In this document: positions 8,735 through 17,423 of the stretch, one piece after another
Layout: the number at the start of each line of letters is the position of its first letter
How positions within the stretch are numbered: the first letter of the stretch is position 1
Origin: Clostridium felsineum DSM 794
GTDB taxonomy: Bacteria; Bacillota; Clostridia; Clostridiales; Clostridiaceae
Direction of reading: 5' to 3'
Length of the DNA: 64,000 nt
Assembly: GCF_002006355.2 (NCBI RefSeq)
Contig: NZ_CP096981.1
Span: forward strand, 186,001-250,000
The notes under the pieces: model-generated
The model's input: the letters and a program-made list of their open reading frames with translations, nothing else
What the model was told of the DNA's origin: nothing
Databases searched by the model: none
Position numbers and translations under genes: made by a program

Positions 8735-9505
8735 ATGAATTTGCATTTAGATGAATTATATTATCAAAAAAAACTTCAAACTTTGACTATTAGAAAAACT
8801 TTTTCATCTCACTTTAAGCCAGGAATAACTATAATAACTCCTACCAATAAACCTGATTTCATGAAGAATATAAGAAAAAATTTCACAAGATGCAGCTATC
8901 CTAAAGTAGAATTTATAATTATTTTAAACTCTGATTTATTAAATATAGAAATGTATAAGCGCTATTTTTCTGGCATACCAAATATAAAAATATATAAATT
9001 AGGTAAAAATACTTCTCTTGGAGAAAGCCTTAATTTTGGAATAGAACATTCAAATTATAATTATGTTGCCAAATTAGATGATGACGATTATTACGGAAAA
9101 AACTATATTGAAGACGCTATGAATATTTTTAATTATACAAATGCTGATATAGTAGGAAAGTCTTCACACTTTATATATTTTGAAAAAAACAAATTTTTAA
9201 ATCTTTGGCATTCTGATCATGACAATCAATATGCTAAAGCCATAGCTGGTGCAACCTTTGTAATGAAAAAATATATATTTAAAAAGGTTAAATTTCATAA
9301 TTTAAATAATGGTGAAGATTTAGATCTTCTACGTAAGTGCAATTCCTTAGGCTTTAGAATCTATTCTGGTGATATATTTAACTATGTATACAATAGACAT
9401 ATAGATATTCAAAATCACAGCTGGAAAATTAATAACTCTGATTTAATATCTAAAAGTAAATATATTACTACTACCGGTAGTTACCATTCCTTAGTATCCA
9501 TATAA
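8735..9505 (+). CDS. family 2 glycosyltransferase
   Basis: A 256-residue single-domain GT-A transferase: TIITPTNKPDFM at the N terminus, then AKLDDDDYYG, the metal/nucleotide-sugar DxD motif, near residue 118, and a NGEDLDLLRKC acidic catalytic segment near 195. No membrane anchor is visible. The start was moved to 8735 because AGAGGTG lies just upstream; the longer frame would overlap the preceding gene. It sits 23 bases after the GT-D/GT2 fusion and ends in a strong terminator, so both form one transcript. Sugar donor and acceptor unknown. Confidence 0.82.
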   Translation: MNLHLDELYYQKKLQTLTIRKTFSSHFKPGITIITPTNKPDFMKNIRKNFTRCSYPKVEFIIILNSDLLNIEMYKRYFSGIPNIKIYKLGKNTSLGESLNFGIEHSNYNYVAKLDDDDYYGKNYIEDAMNIFNYTNADIVGKSSHFIYFEKNKFLNLWHSDHDNQYAKAIAGATFVMKKYIFKKVKFHNLNNGEDLDLLRKCNSLGFRIYSGDIFNYVYNRHIDIQNHSWKINNSDLISKSKYITTTGSYHSLVSI

Positions 9506-9535
9506 AATTCTAGAGAAATAGGAGTTATGATATTT

Positions 9536-9585
9536 ATAAAAAAGCTTCATTTCAAAGATAATCTTTGAAATGAAGCTTTTTATAA
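9536..9585 (+). terminator. strong intrinsic terminator of the glycosyltransferase operon
   Basis: Near-perfect stem of more than 18 bp around a TAA loop with A and T tracts on both sides; could act in both directions. Confidence 0.88.
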
Positions 9586-9731
9586 ATCATACTGATTATA
9601 AATTTGACATATAAAATATCAAGGTATATCCTTAATTATAGTTTTTTCTTTTATACTATATAAATTCAAAAATTCTTAGGAAAGTAAGCTTTTCCTATTT
9701 TAATATAAACTATTTTCTAAGGAGTTCTATA

Positions 9732-10673
9732 ATGAAATTGTTTTTACAGATGCTAAACTTGCAGTTTGCTATGTTTGTTTTAATTTTAATTGGCATTATT
9801 GCAAAGAAAATTAAAATTGTAAGTGCTTCAGCACAAAAAAGTCTATCGGATTTATTAATTTATTTTATACTTCCCTGCAATATTATTGAATCCTTTCAGG
9901 GAAAACTCACACATAATTTAATGGCTAATTCTCTTATTTCCCTTGTAATTTCACTGATTATCCAGGTTCTCTCTATTGTTTTAGGACGAGTACTATTTTT
10001 TCGCTTTTCAGATAAAATGAAGCCTGTGATGAAATATGGACTTATATGTTCTAACTCCAGCTTTATTGGACTTCCTGTTATAAATAATGTTTATAATTCC
10101 ATTGGAGTACTCTACGCTTCCATTTTTCAAATACCTATACGTATTACTATGTGGACTTCTGGTTTAGCCGAGTTTACTGGCAGAAAGGTTGATGAAAATG
10201 GCACGGTTCAGCCTATTTTCACAAAGAAAACAATTAAAAATTTGATGCTTCACCCATGTATTGTAGCTGTATTTTTGGGACTTGCTATTATGGTTTTTAA
10301 TATTCCCTTACCAAAATTTATTAACAAAAGTATTGCTTTTATGAGCCAGTGTACAATTCCAATCTCTATGATTGTGATTGGATGTATTTTAGCAGAGTGT
10401 AAAATAAACCAGCTTTTTGATAAAGCAACCTTTTATTTTACTTTTATTCGTCTGCTAGCCTTTCCTTTGCTTATTTTTTTTGTATTAAAGCTTTTAAAAA
10501 TAGATCCTCTTATTACCGGTGTGGCTACACTTCTAACTGGAATGCCTGCTGGAACTACCACTGCCATACTTGCTGATAAATATGGTTGTGATGCTGTTTT
10601 TGCATCTACCATTATTTTTACCTCAACTTTATTTTCAATTATTACTATACCTATTTTATGTGCACTATTTTAA
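9732..10673 (+). CDS. AEC family transporter (auxin efflux carrier-like permease)
   Basis: A 313-residue polytopic membrane protein with about ten predicted segments in two five-helix halves. Family features include the N-terminal FVLILIGIIAKK motif, the ILPCNIIESF broken-helix region, CSNSSFIGLPVI and the second-half TGMPAGTTTA segment. Bacterial members of this family export or take up organic acids such as malate; the substrate here is not determined. AAGGAG precedes the ATG. It is convergent with a second AEC gene only six bases away, so two paralogues lie tail to tail. Confidence 0.87.
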   Translation: MKLFLQMLNLQFAMFVLILIGIIAKKIKIVSASAQKSLSDLLIYFILPCNIIESFQGKLTHNLMANSLISLVISLIIQVLSIVLGRVLFFRFSDKMKPVMKYGLICSNSSFIGLPVINNVYNSIGVLYASIFQIPIRITMWTSGLAEFTGRKVDENGTVQPIFTKKTIKNLMLHPCIVAVFLGLAIMVFNIPLPKFINKSIAFMSQCTIPISMIVIGCILAECKINQLFDKATFYFTFIRLLAFPLLIFFVLKLLKIDPLITGVATLLTGMPAGTTTAILADKYGCDAVFASTIIFTSTLFSIITIPILCALF

Positions 10674-10678
10674 GTGCT

Positions 10679-11584
10679 CTAGATTAAAGACATAATAATG
10701 GGTATAGTAACTACAGAAAGAATAGTAGTTAAAAAAGCACATTTTGAAGCAGAAGTTTTGTCACCATTGTACCTCTCTGCAAACACCCCTATTAAACTAG
10801 CTGTTGGCATTGCTACCATAACCACACATATATACAAAAGAGTTTTATCACAACCTAATAACTTTAATATAAAATAAACTAAAATTGGTGCAACTATAAG
10901 CTTTATAAGATTCAAATAATAAACATCTAGTCCTTTAAATACTTCTTTTAATTTAACATCTGCAAGCATAGACCCCACTATAAACATAGAAATTGGAGTT
11001 GTCATATTACCTATACTGCCCAAGGTTTTAAGTAATGGTATTGGAAGTTTAATTGAAAAAAGAAATATTATAACACCTATAAGAGTGCAGATAAGTGGTG
11101 GATTTAATAGGCTTTTTTTTATGCTTTTTAAATTACTTTCTCCTGTAAAAAGCATAATTCCATAAGTAAACATAAAAATATTAAAGGGAATTGTAAAAAC
11201 TGCTGTATAGAACACTCCAATATTTCCAAATATACCTTGAACTATGGGAAAACCTACAAATCCACAATTTGAAAATATAGTTGCAAATTTAAATACATTT
11301 TTCTTTGACTTGCCAAACTTAAAATATAGAGGCTCACTTAAAATTATAAGAAAGATATGTATTCCTACAGAATAAAAAAATATCATAATAGCCTTCTTTA
11401 ACATGTCCATTGAAAAATCAAAATTAAAGGAATAAATTATCATACATGGCAGAGTAAGACTCATTAGAATATTTGAGATTCCCTTATTCACTTCATCGGT
11501 AATTATTTTTCTTTTTCGTAAAACAACTCCTACTATCATCATCAGTGTTAATATAATTATTTGATTTATAATGTTCGTATTCAA
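10679..11584 (-). CDS. AEC family transporter
   Basis: A 301-residue paralogue of the preceding carrier (about ten membrane helices; LPCMIIYSF, SNCGFVGFPIV and VAMPTASLIGVF correspond to the same family positions). Translation starts at TTG 11584, supported by GGGAGG eight bases upstream. It is divergent from the XRE-cupin regulator at 11707, which is the obvious candidate to control it. Probable organic-acid transport; substrate unknown. Confidence 0.87.
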   Translation of the reverse strand: MNTNIINQIIILTLMMIVGVVLRKRKIITDEVNKGISNILMSLTLPCMIIYSFNFDFSMDMLKKAIMIFFYSVGIHIFLIILSEPLYFKFGKSKKNVFKFATIFSNCGFVGFPIVQGIFGNIGVFYTAVFTIPFNIFMFTYGIMLFTGESNLKSIKKSLLNPPLICTLIGVIIFLFSIKLPIPLLKTLGSIGNMTTPISMFIVGSMLADVKLKEVFKGLDVYYLNLIKLIVAPILVYFILKLLGCDKTLLYICVVMVAMPTASLIGVFAERYNGDKTSASKCAFLTTILSVVTIPIIMSLI

Positions 11585-11706
11585 AATACTTTCCTCCCTA
11601 TATAATATTGACCTTATTATTTAATATGTTATAATACTTTCATAAATATATTATAGTATATAACGTACATTTTGTACAATATACCGCACAAAGAGAGGGG
11701 ATTTTT

Positions 11707-12264
11707 TTGGAGGATCTAAATTTATTAGTTGCAAACAACCTAAAAAAAATTCGTAAAGAGAAAAAATTAAGCTTAGATAAGTTATCAGAATTAACGGGTA
11801 TAAGTAAAAGCATGCTTGGTCAAATTGAAAGAGGCGAGTCAAATCCAACTATTACCACACTAAGCAAAATTGCATATGGCTTAAAAATTCAAATTACTAC
11901 TCTTATAACCACAGCAAAAACTGACACTATACTCATGGATAAAAGTAGTATTTCCCCTCTATTGGAGGACAATGGGAAATATAGATTATATCCTTTTTTC
12001 CCTTACGAAGATGGGAGAGATTTCGAACTTTATACCTTAGAATTTGAAAAAGGAGGATCTTTAAGTACTGATGGTCATATAGAAGGTACCGAAGAATTTA
12101 TAACCGTATTTCAAGGTGAAATTACTATAGAAATAGATAATGATAAAAAATATACAGTAAAAAAAGATAATTCTATTAGATTCAAGGCTGATAAACCACA
12201 TACTTATTATAACTTAGGTGATGTACTTACTAAAGCAAACCTAATAGTTTACAGACACCCTTAA
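11707..12264 (+). CDS. XRE-type regulator with C-terminal cupin domain
   Basis: A 185-residue transcription factor. Residues 5-62 form a lambda-repressor-type helix-turn-helix (LDKLSELTGISKSMLGQIER is the recognition core); residues about 100-183 form a single cupin barrel (EGTEEFITVFQG, FKADKPHTYYN) that usually binds a small ligand. Start is TTG 11707, with GAGAGGGG just upstream and no ATG available. This architecture commonly governs neighbouring transporters or amino-acid/polyamine catabolism. Its head-to-head position with the AEC gene at 11584 suggests it controls that exporter (inference). Confidence 0.88.
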   Translation: MEDLNLLVANNLKKIRKEKKLSLDKLSELTGISKSMLGQIERGESNPTITTLSKIAYGLKIQITTLITTAKTDTILMDKSSISPLLEDNGKYRLYPFFPYEDGRDFELYTLEFEKGGSLSTDGHIEGTEEFITVFQGEITIEIDNDKKYTVKKDNSIRFKADKPHTYYNLGDVLTKANLIVYRHP

Positions 12265-12324
12265 TTTTAATATTTTACATAATTTAACACCTGTGAATTC
12301 ATACTTCCACAAGTGCAAATAATT

Positions 12325-13080
12325 CTAATGGGTACATGCTACTATGAGCATACCAGCTACCATTCCTAATACATTGCCTATAGTTGACAGCCTTCCCTTC
12401 CAGGTATCCCTTGCACTTGGAAGGGTTTCTCTATATATTATGTATAGTATCATGCCCGCCGCAAAGGTAAGACTCATACATACCATCCCCTCAGATATTT
12501 TACTCACCACTCCTCCAAGTGCTGAACCTAGTCCCATAGGAATTGAAGTAAGCATAGCTATTATTATAGTTAAAATTGTTTTCACGTTTCCTTCTCTAAG
12601 AAAAATTCCAATTGCAAGCCCTTCAGGTATTCCATGAATTATTAAAGCCACACCTAAATGAAGACCTTTTACAGTGTTAGTTGCAAGTAAAGAACCTAAA
12701 GCAACTCCACTAGGTATATTATGTATTCCAATACCTATTGCCATCAAAATAGCTGCCTTGAGAAATCTAGTTTTATTATCCTTAGTACTTAGTTTACTAT
12801 TATGAGCTAGGGTTCCGTCTAAAAATACTGACAAAGTAAGTCCAAGTAAAATTCCTATTATGGATATATAAATAGATCCTATTTCAAAAGCTTCTGGAAG
12901 TAAATCAAAACATACTATAGCAAGCATCAACCCTCCTACAAAGCCAATAATAGTACCTTTAGACCTGTTACCACTTTTCTTAATTAAAAAAGAAAAGAAT
13001 ATTCCCATAAATATGCCAATAGCCCCAGTAAGTAATCCTAATGCTCCTATAATTCCTTCTAAAAGAAAAAAACTTTCCAT
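12325..13080 (-). CDS. ZIP family metal transporter
   Basis: A 251-residue membrane protein with eight predicted helices. The paired metal-site motifs of ZIP proteins are clear: GIGIHNIPSGVALG in TM4 and IHGIPEGLAIG in TM5. A short hydrophilic loop lies between TM3 and TM4. Members move Zn2+ or other divalent metals into the cytoplasm (some work outward). AAGGAG is well placed before ATG 13080. It is divergent from the P-type exporter cadA, and the shared 208-base region carries two palindromes, so uptake and efflux may respond to the same metal. Confidence 0.88.
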   Translation of the reverse strand: MESFFLLEGIIGALGLLTGAIGIFMGIFFSFLIKKSGNRSKGTIIGFVGGLMLAIVCFDLLPEAFEIGSIYISIIGILLGLTLSVFLDGTLAHNSKLSTKDNKTRFLKAAILMAIGIGIHNIPSGVALGSLLATNTVKGLHLGVALIIHGIPEGLAIGIFLREGNVKTILTIIIAMLTSIPMGLGSALGGVVSKISEGMVCMSLTFAAGMILYIIYRETLPSARDTWKGRLSTIGNVLGMVAGMLIVACTH

Positions 13081-13099
13081 GTTAACTCCTTTTATAATC

Positions 13100-13127
13100 G
13101 ATTTATATAATATGTATTATATAAATC
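13100..13127. promoter_or_regulatory. palindrome upstream of the ZIP gene
   Basis: Perfect 12-bp inverted repeat (13100-13111 with 13116-13127, spacer ATGT) about 20 bases before the ZIP start codon. Position suits an operator for a metal-dependent repressor; could also be promoter -10-like AT-rich sequence. Confidence 0.4.
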
Positions 13128-13150
13128 TCTAAATAAGACTAAAATATTTA

Positions 13151-13210
13151 TTGACACATTGGCTTCTTCGGGCATATAATGAACATATGAACAAGTATTC
13201 ATATGTTCAT
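13151..13210 (+). promoter_or_regulatory. cadA promoter with ArsR/SmtB-type operator
   Basis: TTGACA at 13151-13156 and TATAAT at 13175-13180 (18-base spacer) form the promoter. Immediately downstream, covering the expected transcription start, is a perfect 13-bp inverted repeat (13179-13191 with 13198-13210, six-base spacer) containing TGAACA and TGTTCA half sites. That half-site is the recognised pattern for CadC/SmtB/ZiaR repressors of the ArsR family. No such regulator gene is adjacent. Confidence 0.75.
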
Positions 13211-13288
13211 ATGTTTGAATAAAAATATAAAATTGAAAAATATAAATCTACGGATAAACTTATTCAAACACTAAAGGGAGGTATTTGA

Positions 13289-15712
13289 GTGGAAAAGATA
13301 ATTAAAAACCCCAGCAAAGATCATGTAAAACCTATAAAAAAGTCTACTAAATCAAATAATGATAGTAATAATATGATAAAAAAAGAGTTTTCAATTGAAG
13401 GGCTAGATTGTGCTAATTGTGCTGCTAAAATAGAAAATAGATTAAACAAAGTTAAGGATATAGGTCATGCTAATGTGAATTTTGTCACAAAAACTTTAAC
13501 TCTTGAAATAAACAATGCAAGCAGTACTCATAATGTAATATCCGAAGCTACTGCTTTGATAAAAAAAATAGAACCTGATGTTACAATATCAGAAAAAACT
13601 AGCAGCAAAAATACAAAAAAAGAATTCTCAATAGAAGGTCTTGACTGTGCTAATTGCGCTGCTAAAATAGAAAACAAATTAAATGAAACTAATGGCATAA
13701 GTTATGCTAATGTAAACTTTGTAACAAAAACCCTTACTATTGAAATTGATAAAACAAATAATGTATCAGCATTAGTAGCTAAAGTTACTGATATAATAAA
13801 AAAATTAGAGCCAGATGTTACTATTACTGAAATAAAAGAAGATATTCATGTCCATAATCATACACATGGTGAAAATACTAAAAAAGAAATAATAAGGTTT
13901 GGCATTGGTGCAGCCATTTTTGCACTAGCAGGTCTCATAAATTTTTCAGATTATATAAAATTAGCACTATATATAATAAGTTATGTCATTGTGGGTTATG
14001 AGGTAGTATTAAAATCTCTTAAAAACATTAAACGCGGTGAAGTCTTCGATGAAAATTTTCTTATGAGTATTGCAACAATAGGCGCCTTTGCTATTCATCA
14101 ATATCCTGAAGCTGCAGCAGTTATGCTATTTTATCAGGTAGGTGAAATACTTCAAGGAATAGCTGTAAATCGCTCAAGGAAATCTATAACCTCACTTATG
14201 GATATAAGACCTGACTTTGCTAACTTAAAAATAAACAGTGAGCTAAAAAAAGTATCACCTGAAAAAGTATCTATAGGAGATATTATTGTAGTAAAGCCTG
14301 GTGAAAAAGTTCCCCTAGATGGAAAGGTAATCGAAGGAACTTCAATGATAGATACTTCCGCTTTAACAGGAGAAGCAGTACCAAGAAAAATAGAAGAAGG
14401 TTCTAGCATTTTAAGCGGAGTTATTAATAAAAATGGGCTACTTACCATAGAAGTAGAAAAAAGCTTTGGACAATCAACTATTTCAAAGATTCTCAATTTA
14501 GTTCAAAATGCAAGCAATAAAAAAGCTCCTACAGAAAACTTCATAACAAAATTTGCTAAATACTATACTCCTGTTGTTGTTTTTGGTGCTCTCGCTTTAT
14601 CTGTTATACCACCTCTTGTTACAGGAGATAGCTTCTCAATATGGATTTATAGAGCACTATCCTTCTTGGTAGTCTCTTGTCCTTGTGCATTAGTAGTATC
14701 TATTCCTCTCGGCTTCTTTGGCGGAATAGGTGGAGCTTCAAAAAAAGGAATACTTGTTAAGGGCGGTAATTATCTTGAAGCCTTGAATAATGTTGATATA
14801 GTAGTATTTGATAAAACAGGTACCCTAACACGTGGAGTATTTAAGGTTACTGAAATTAAGCCAGAAAATAATATTAAAAATGATGAACTTTTAACCTATG
14901 CAGCTTTTGCAGAAAGTTATTCTAATCATCCAATAGCTACTTCTATATTAAATGCGTACGGAAAAGAAGTATCTAAGAATATGGTTTCAGATTATGAAGA
15001 AATATCCGGTTACGGTATTAAAGTAAGCTTAAATGGCAAAAAAGTTTTAGTAGGTAACTCAAAGCTCATGACAAAAGAAAATGTAGCCTACAATAATGTA
15101 GATACTATTGGCAGTGTAGTTCATGTGGCTGTGGAAAATAAATATGCTGGATATATAGTTATCTCTGATGAGATTAAAGAAGATTCAAAGGATGCAATAA
15201 AAAAATTAAAAAGTCTTGGAATTAAGAAAACAGTAATGCTAACAGGTGACAATAAGGCTGTTGGAAATAAAGTGTCACAAATGTTAGATTTGGACGAAGT
15301 TCACGCTGAATTACTTCCAGATCAAAAGGTTTATGAAATAGAACGTCTATTCAAGGAAAAATCAAAAAAAGGCAAATTAGTCTTTGTGGGTGATGGAATA
15401 AATGATGCTCCTGTTTTAGCCCGTGCAGACATTGGTATAGCCATGGGCGGTGTAGGCTCTGATGCTGCAATTGAAGCTGCTGATGTAGTTATAATGACTG
15501 ATGAACCTTCAAAAATTGCTTCTGCTATAAAAATAGCTAAGAGAACAAGAAGCATTGTTATGCAAAATATAATCTTTGCACTAGCTATAAAAGCTGTATT
15601 ATTAGTTCTTGTAGCTATCGGTGTAGGAACTATGTGGGAAGCAGTATTTGGTGATGTTGGAGTAACCCTAATTGCTGTGTTAAACTCCATGCGGGCTATG
15701 AAAAGTGAATAA
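13289..15712 (+). CDS. cadA: CadA-type P1B ATPase, Zn2+/Cd2+/Pb2+ exporter
   Basis: An 807-residue heavy-metal P-type ATPase. Two N-terminal metal-binding domains (about 31-100 and 110-180) each carry GLDCANC; a His-rich stretch (HVHNHTHGEN) follows. Then come the membrane helices, the TGEA actuator motif, the SCPCAL ion-site motif (near residue 463), the phosphorylated DKTGTLT (near 507), the HP motif in SNHPIA and the hinge GDGINDAP. The CPC plus GLDCANC signature points to Zn/Cd/Pb rather than Cu, although specificity is inferred. Start is GTG 13289 after AAAGGGAGGT. The two metal-binding domains look like a recent internal duplication. A terminator follows at 15725. Confidence 0.93.
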   Translation: MEKIIKNPSKDHVKPIKKSTKSNNDSNNMIKKEFSIEGLDCANCAAKIENRLNKVKDIGHANVNFVTKTLTLEINNASSTHNVISEATALIKKIEPDVTISEKTSSKNTKKEFSIEGLDCANCAAKIENKLNETNGISYANVNFVTKTLTIEIDKTNNVSALVAKVTDIIKKLEPDVTITEIKEDIHVHNHTHGENTKKEIIRFGIGAAIFALAGLINFSDYIKLALYIISYVIVGYEVVLKSLKNIKRGEVFDENFLMSIATIGAFAIHQYPEAAAVMLFYQVGEILQGIAVNRSRKSITSLMDIRPDFANLKINSELKKVSPEKVSIGDIIVVKPGEKVPLDGKVIEGTSMIDTSALTGEAVPRKIEEGSSILSGVINKNGLLTIEVEKSFGQSTISKILNLVQNASNKKAPTENFITKFAKYYTPVVVFGALALSVIPPLVTGDSFSIWIYRALSFLVVSCPCALVVSIPLGFFGGIGGASKKGILVKGGNYLEALNNVDIVVFDKTGTLTRGVFKVTEIKPENNIKNDELLTYAAFAESYSNHPIATSILNAYGKEVSKNMVSDYEEISGYGIKVSLNGKKVLVGNSKLMTKENVAYNNVDTIGSVVHVAVENKYAGYIVISDEIKEDSKDAIKKLKSLGIKKTVMLTGDNKAVGNKVSQMLDLDEVHAELLPDQKVYEIERLFKEKSKKGKLVFVGDGINDAPVLARADIGIAMGGVGSDAAIEAADVVIMTDEPSKIASAIKIAKRTRSIVMQNIIFALAIKAVLLVLVAIGVGTMWEAVFGDVGVTLIAVLNSMRAMKSE

Positions 15713-15724
15713 AATAAGTTAAAG

Positions 15725-15762
15725 ATAGAACTCTATTTTAAAAATGGAGTTCTATTTTATTT
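15725..15762 (+). terminator. intrinsic terminator of cadA
   Basis: Stem ATAGAACTC/GAGTTCTAT with A/T extensions, then TTTTATTTATC. Confidence 0.8.
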
Positions 15763-15774
15763 ATCATAAATAGC

Positions 15775-15827
15775 CTTACGTCAAATCTTAAGATATTTTA
15801 AGATTTGACGTAAGATTATTTTAAGAT
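15775..15827 (+). promoter_or_regulatory. TTAAGAT repeat cluster and 17-bp palindrome upstream of the phosphodiesterase
   Basis: A perfect 17-bp inverted repeat (15775-15791 with 15798-15814) contains two TTAAGAT units ten bases apart (15788 and 15798); a third lies at 15821 and a GTAAGAT variant at 15810. Direct repeats at one-helical-turn spacing are typical of OmpR-family response regulators. The same arrangement recurs at 19475-19514 beside the response regulator gene itself. Confidence 0.55.
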
Positions 15828-15880
15828 ATATGCATTAAAATATTATTAATGAAATTATTTAATGCAAAAGGTGGTACAAG

Positions 15881-16729
15881 ATGTTCTCTAAAAAATTTAA
15901 ATTTATATCTGTAATTATATCAATAATTGTTTTGCTTTCTTTATACAATAAGATTTGTTCCCATGAAAACACCTCTTATAATAATATTTATTTAACTTCA
16001 AATGTACATGCTACAAAGATAATTGCACATAGAGCAAACTATTTTAATGAACCTGAAAATTCTATATTAGGCATAAAGGACTGTATTAATTACAAGGTTG
16101 ACTATGCTGAAATTGATGTTCAAGAAACTAAGGATGGCGTAGTTGTATTAATGCATGATAAGAATTTAAGAAGACTTACTGGTTTAAATAAAAATGTAGA
16201 TGAATTAACCTATAAAAAACTTAAAAGCTTAAACTTGCGTCGTCATTTTTTCAGATCTACAACAGAAAAAATTCCAACCTTGCAACAGGCTATAAATCAA
16301 TCCAGGGGAAAATTAAATTTAATAATAGAGATTAAACCCTATGGTAATACTGACGACTTGCTTAAAAAAGTAGTTATAATCATGGAAAAAAATCATATAA
16401 CCAAGGGCTCTATGATTCATTCTTGCGATTATAGTATTTTAGAAAAGGTAAGAAAATTAGATCCTAATATATCAACAGGTTACATATTAAGTTCTCCTTT
16501 TACAAATATATCTTATATGAACGTGAATTTTTTTAGCGTAAGAAAAAACTTACTCAGTCCTAGATTAGTGAAAATTCTTCATAAATCTAAAAAACAAATT
16601 TTTGTTTGGACTTTAGATAATAAAAAAGCTATGATAAAAGCTTCTAGTCTCCATGTAGATGGTATTATAACTGATACTCCTGATTTACTAAAAGATACTC
16701 TCAAAAAACCAGATAAGGAATTTATATAA
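15881..16729 (+). CDS. glycerophosphodiester phosphodiesterase, exported or membrane-anchored
   Basis: At 282 residues, with an N-terminal hydrophobic helix (about 8-24) that anchors or exports it. The TIM-barrel family signature is intact: IIAHRANYFNEPENS with the catalytic His and Glu, YAEIDVQETKDG with the metal-binding Glu/Asp, and VVLMHDKNLRRLTG with the second catalytic His. It would hydrolyse deacylated phospholipids to sn-glycerol 3-phosphate and an alcohol outside the membrane. GGTGG precedes the ATG. The upstream repeat cluster links it to the two-component system at 17413-19405 and to pssA, a phospholipid synthesis gene (inference). Confidence 0.88.
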   Translation: MFSKKFKFISVIISIIVLLSLYNKICSHENTSYNNIYLTSNVHATKIIAHRANYFNEPENSILGIKDCINYKVDYAEIDVQETKDGVVVLMHDKNLRRLTGLNKNVDELTYKKLKSLNLRRHFFRSTTEKIPTLQQAINQSRGKLNLIIEIKPYGNTDDLLKKVVIIMEKNHITKGSMIHSCDYSILEKVRKLDPNISTGYILSSPFTNISYMNVNFFSVRKNLLSPRLVKILHKSKKQIFVWTLDNKKAMIKASSLHVDGIITDTPDLLKDTLKKPDKEFI

Positions 16730-16808
16730 CAATATTTTAAAAGCTATTTATAGTATATTTTTTAAATTTCACAATAATATGTTCTTAATTTATCGGGGAG
16801 TGAAGTTA

Positions 16809-17423
16809 ATGTTACACATATTTTTTAAAGGACTCATTACAGGCTTAATAATTGGAATGCCGCTGGGTCCAATTGGTGCTATATGTTTAAAACTAGCACT
16901 TACAAGAGGGGTTTCCTTTGGTTTCGCCGCAGGCTTAGGCTCCTGCCTTGTAGATTCAGTTTACGTATTAGTAGGCAGTACAGGCATTACTTTTGTCTAC
17001 AAATTTTTCAATCTACATAGGCACTCCTTTAAGCTATTTGGCGGCATACTGCTATTAATGTTTGGAGTCAAATTCATTTTATCCAAAAAGGAAGCTAGCA
17101 CAAAAATTTCAAATGGTAAAACCCTTTTAAAATCATTTCTATCTACCTTTATAATTGCATTAGCAAACCCAACAGCAATATTTTCAACTATTTTTATATT
17201 TACTAGCTTCGGCACTAAACACCTTAATACTATATTTTCAAAACTCACTTTAATCTTAGGAGTTTTTTGTGGCAGCCTTTTATGGATTATTATGATAATT
17301 ATGTCCACTAAAAAATTCAACAAAAGTATGACTTCTCATAAGATTTCTATTATAAACAAAGCTGTAGGCATACTAATTATGGGCTTTGGTATAGTCTTTG
17401 TTATTAGCAGCTTCAAGTTATAG
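16809..17423 (+). CDS. LysE family exporter
   Basis: A 204-residue membrane protein with six predicted helices and the family signature GMPLGPIGAICLKLALTRG near the N terminus plus the FIIALANPTAIFST segment in the second half. Such proteins export basic or neutral amino acids or related compounds. The start is placed at ATG 16809 because GGGGAGTG lies seven bases upstream; an in-frame ATG 30 bases earlier lacks a site. The gene follows the phosphodiesterase by 79 bases on the same strand and its last 11 bases overlap the convergent kinase gene. Confidence 0.85.
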   Translation: MLHIFFKGLITGLIIGMPLGPIGAICLKLALTRGVSFGFAAGLGSCLVDSVYVLVGSTGITFVYKFFNLHRHSFKLFGGILLLMFGVKFILSKKEASTKISNGKTLLKSFLSTFIIALANPTAIFSTIFIFTSFGTKHLNTIFSKLTLILGVFCGSLLWIIMIIMSTKKFNKSMTSHKISIINKAVGILIMGFGIVFVISSFKL

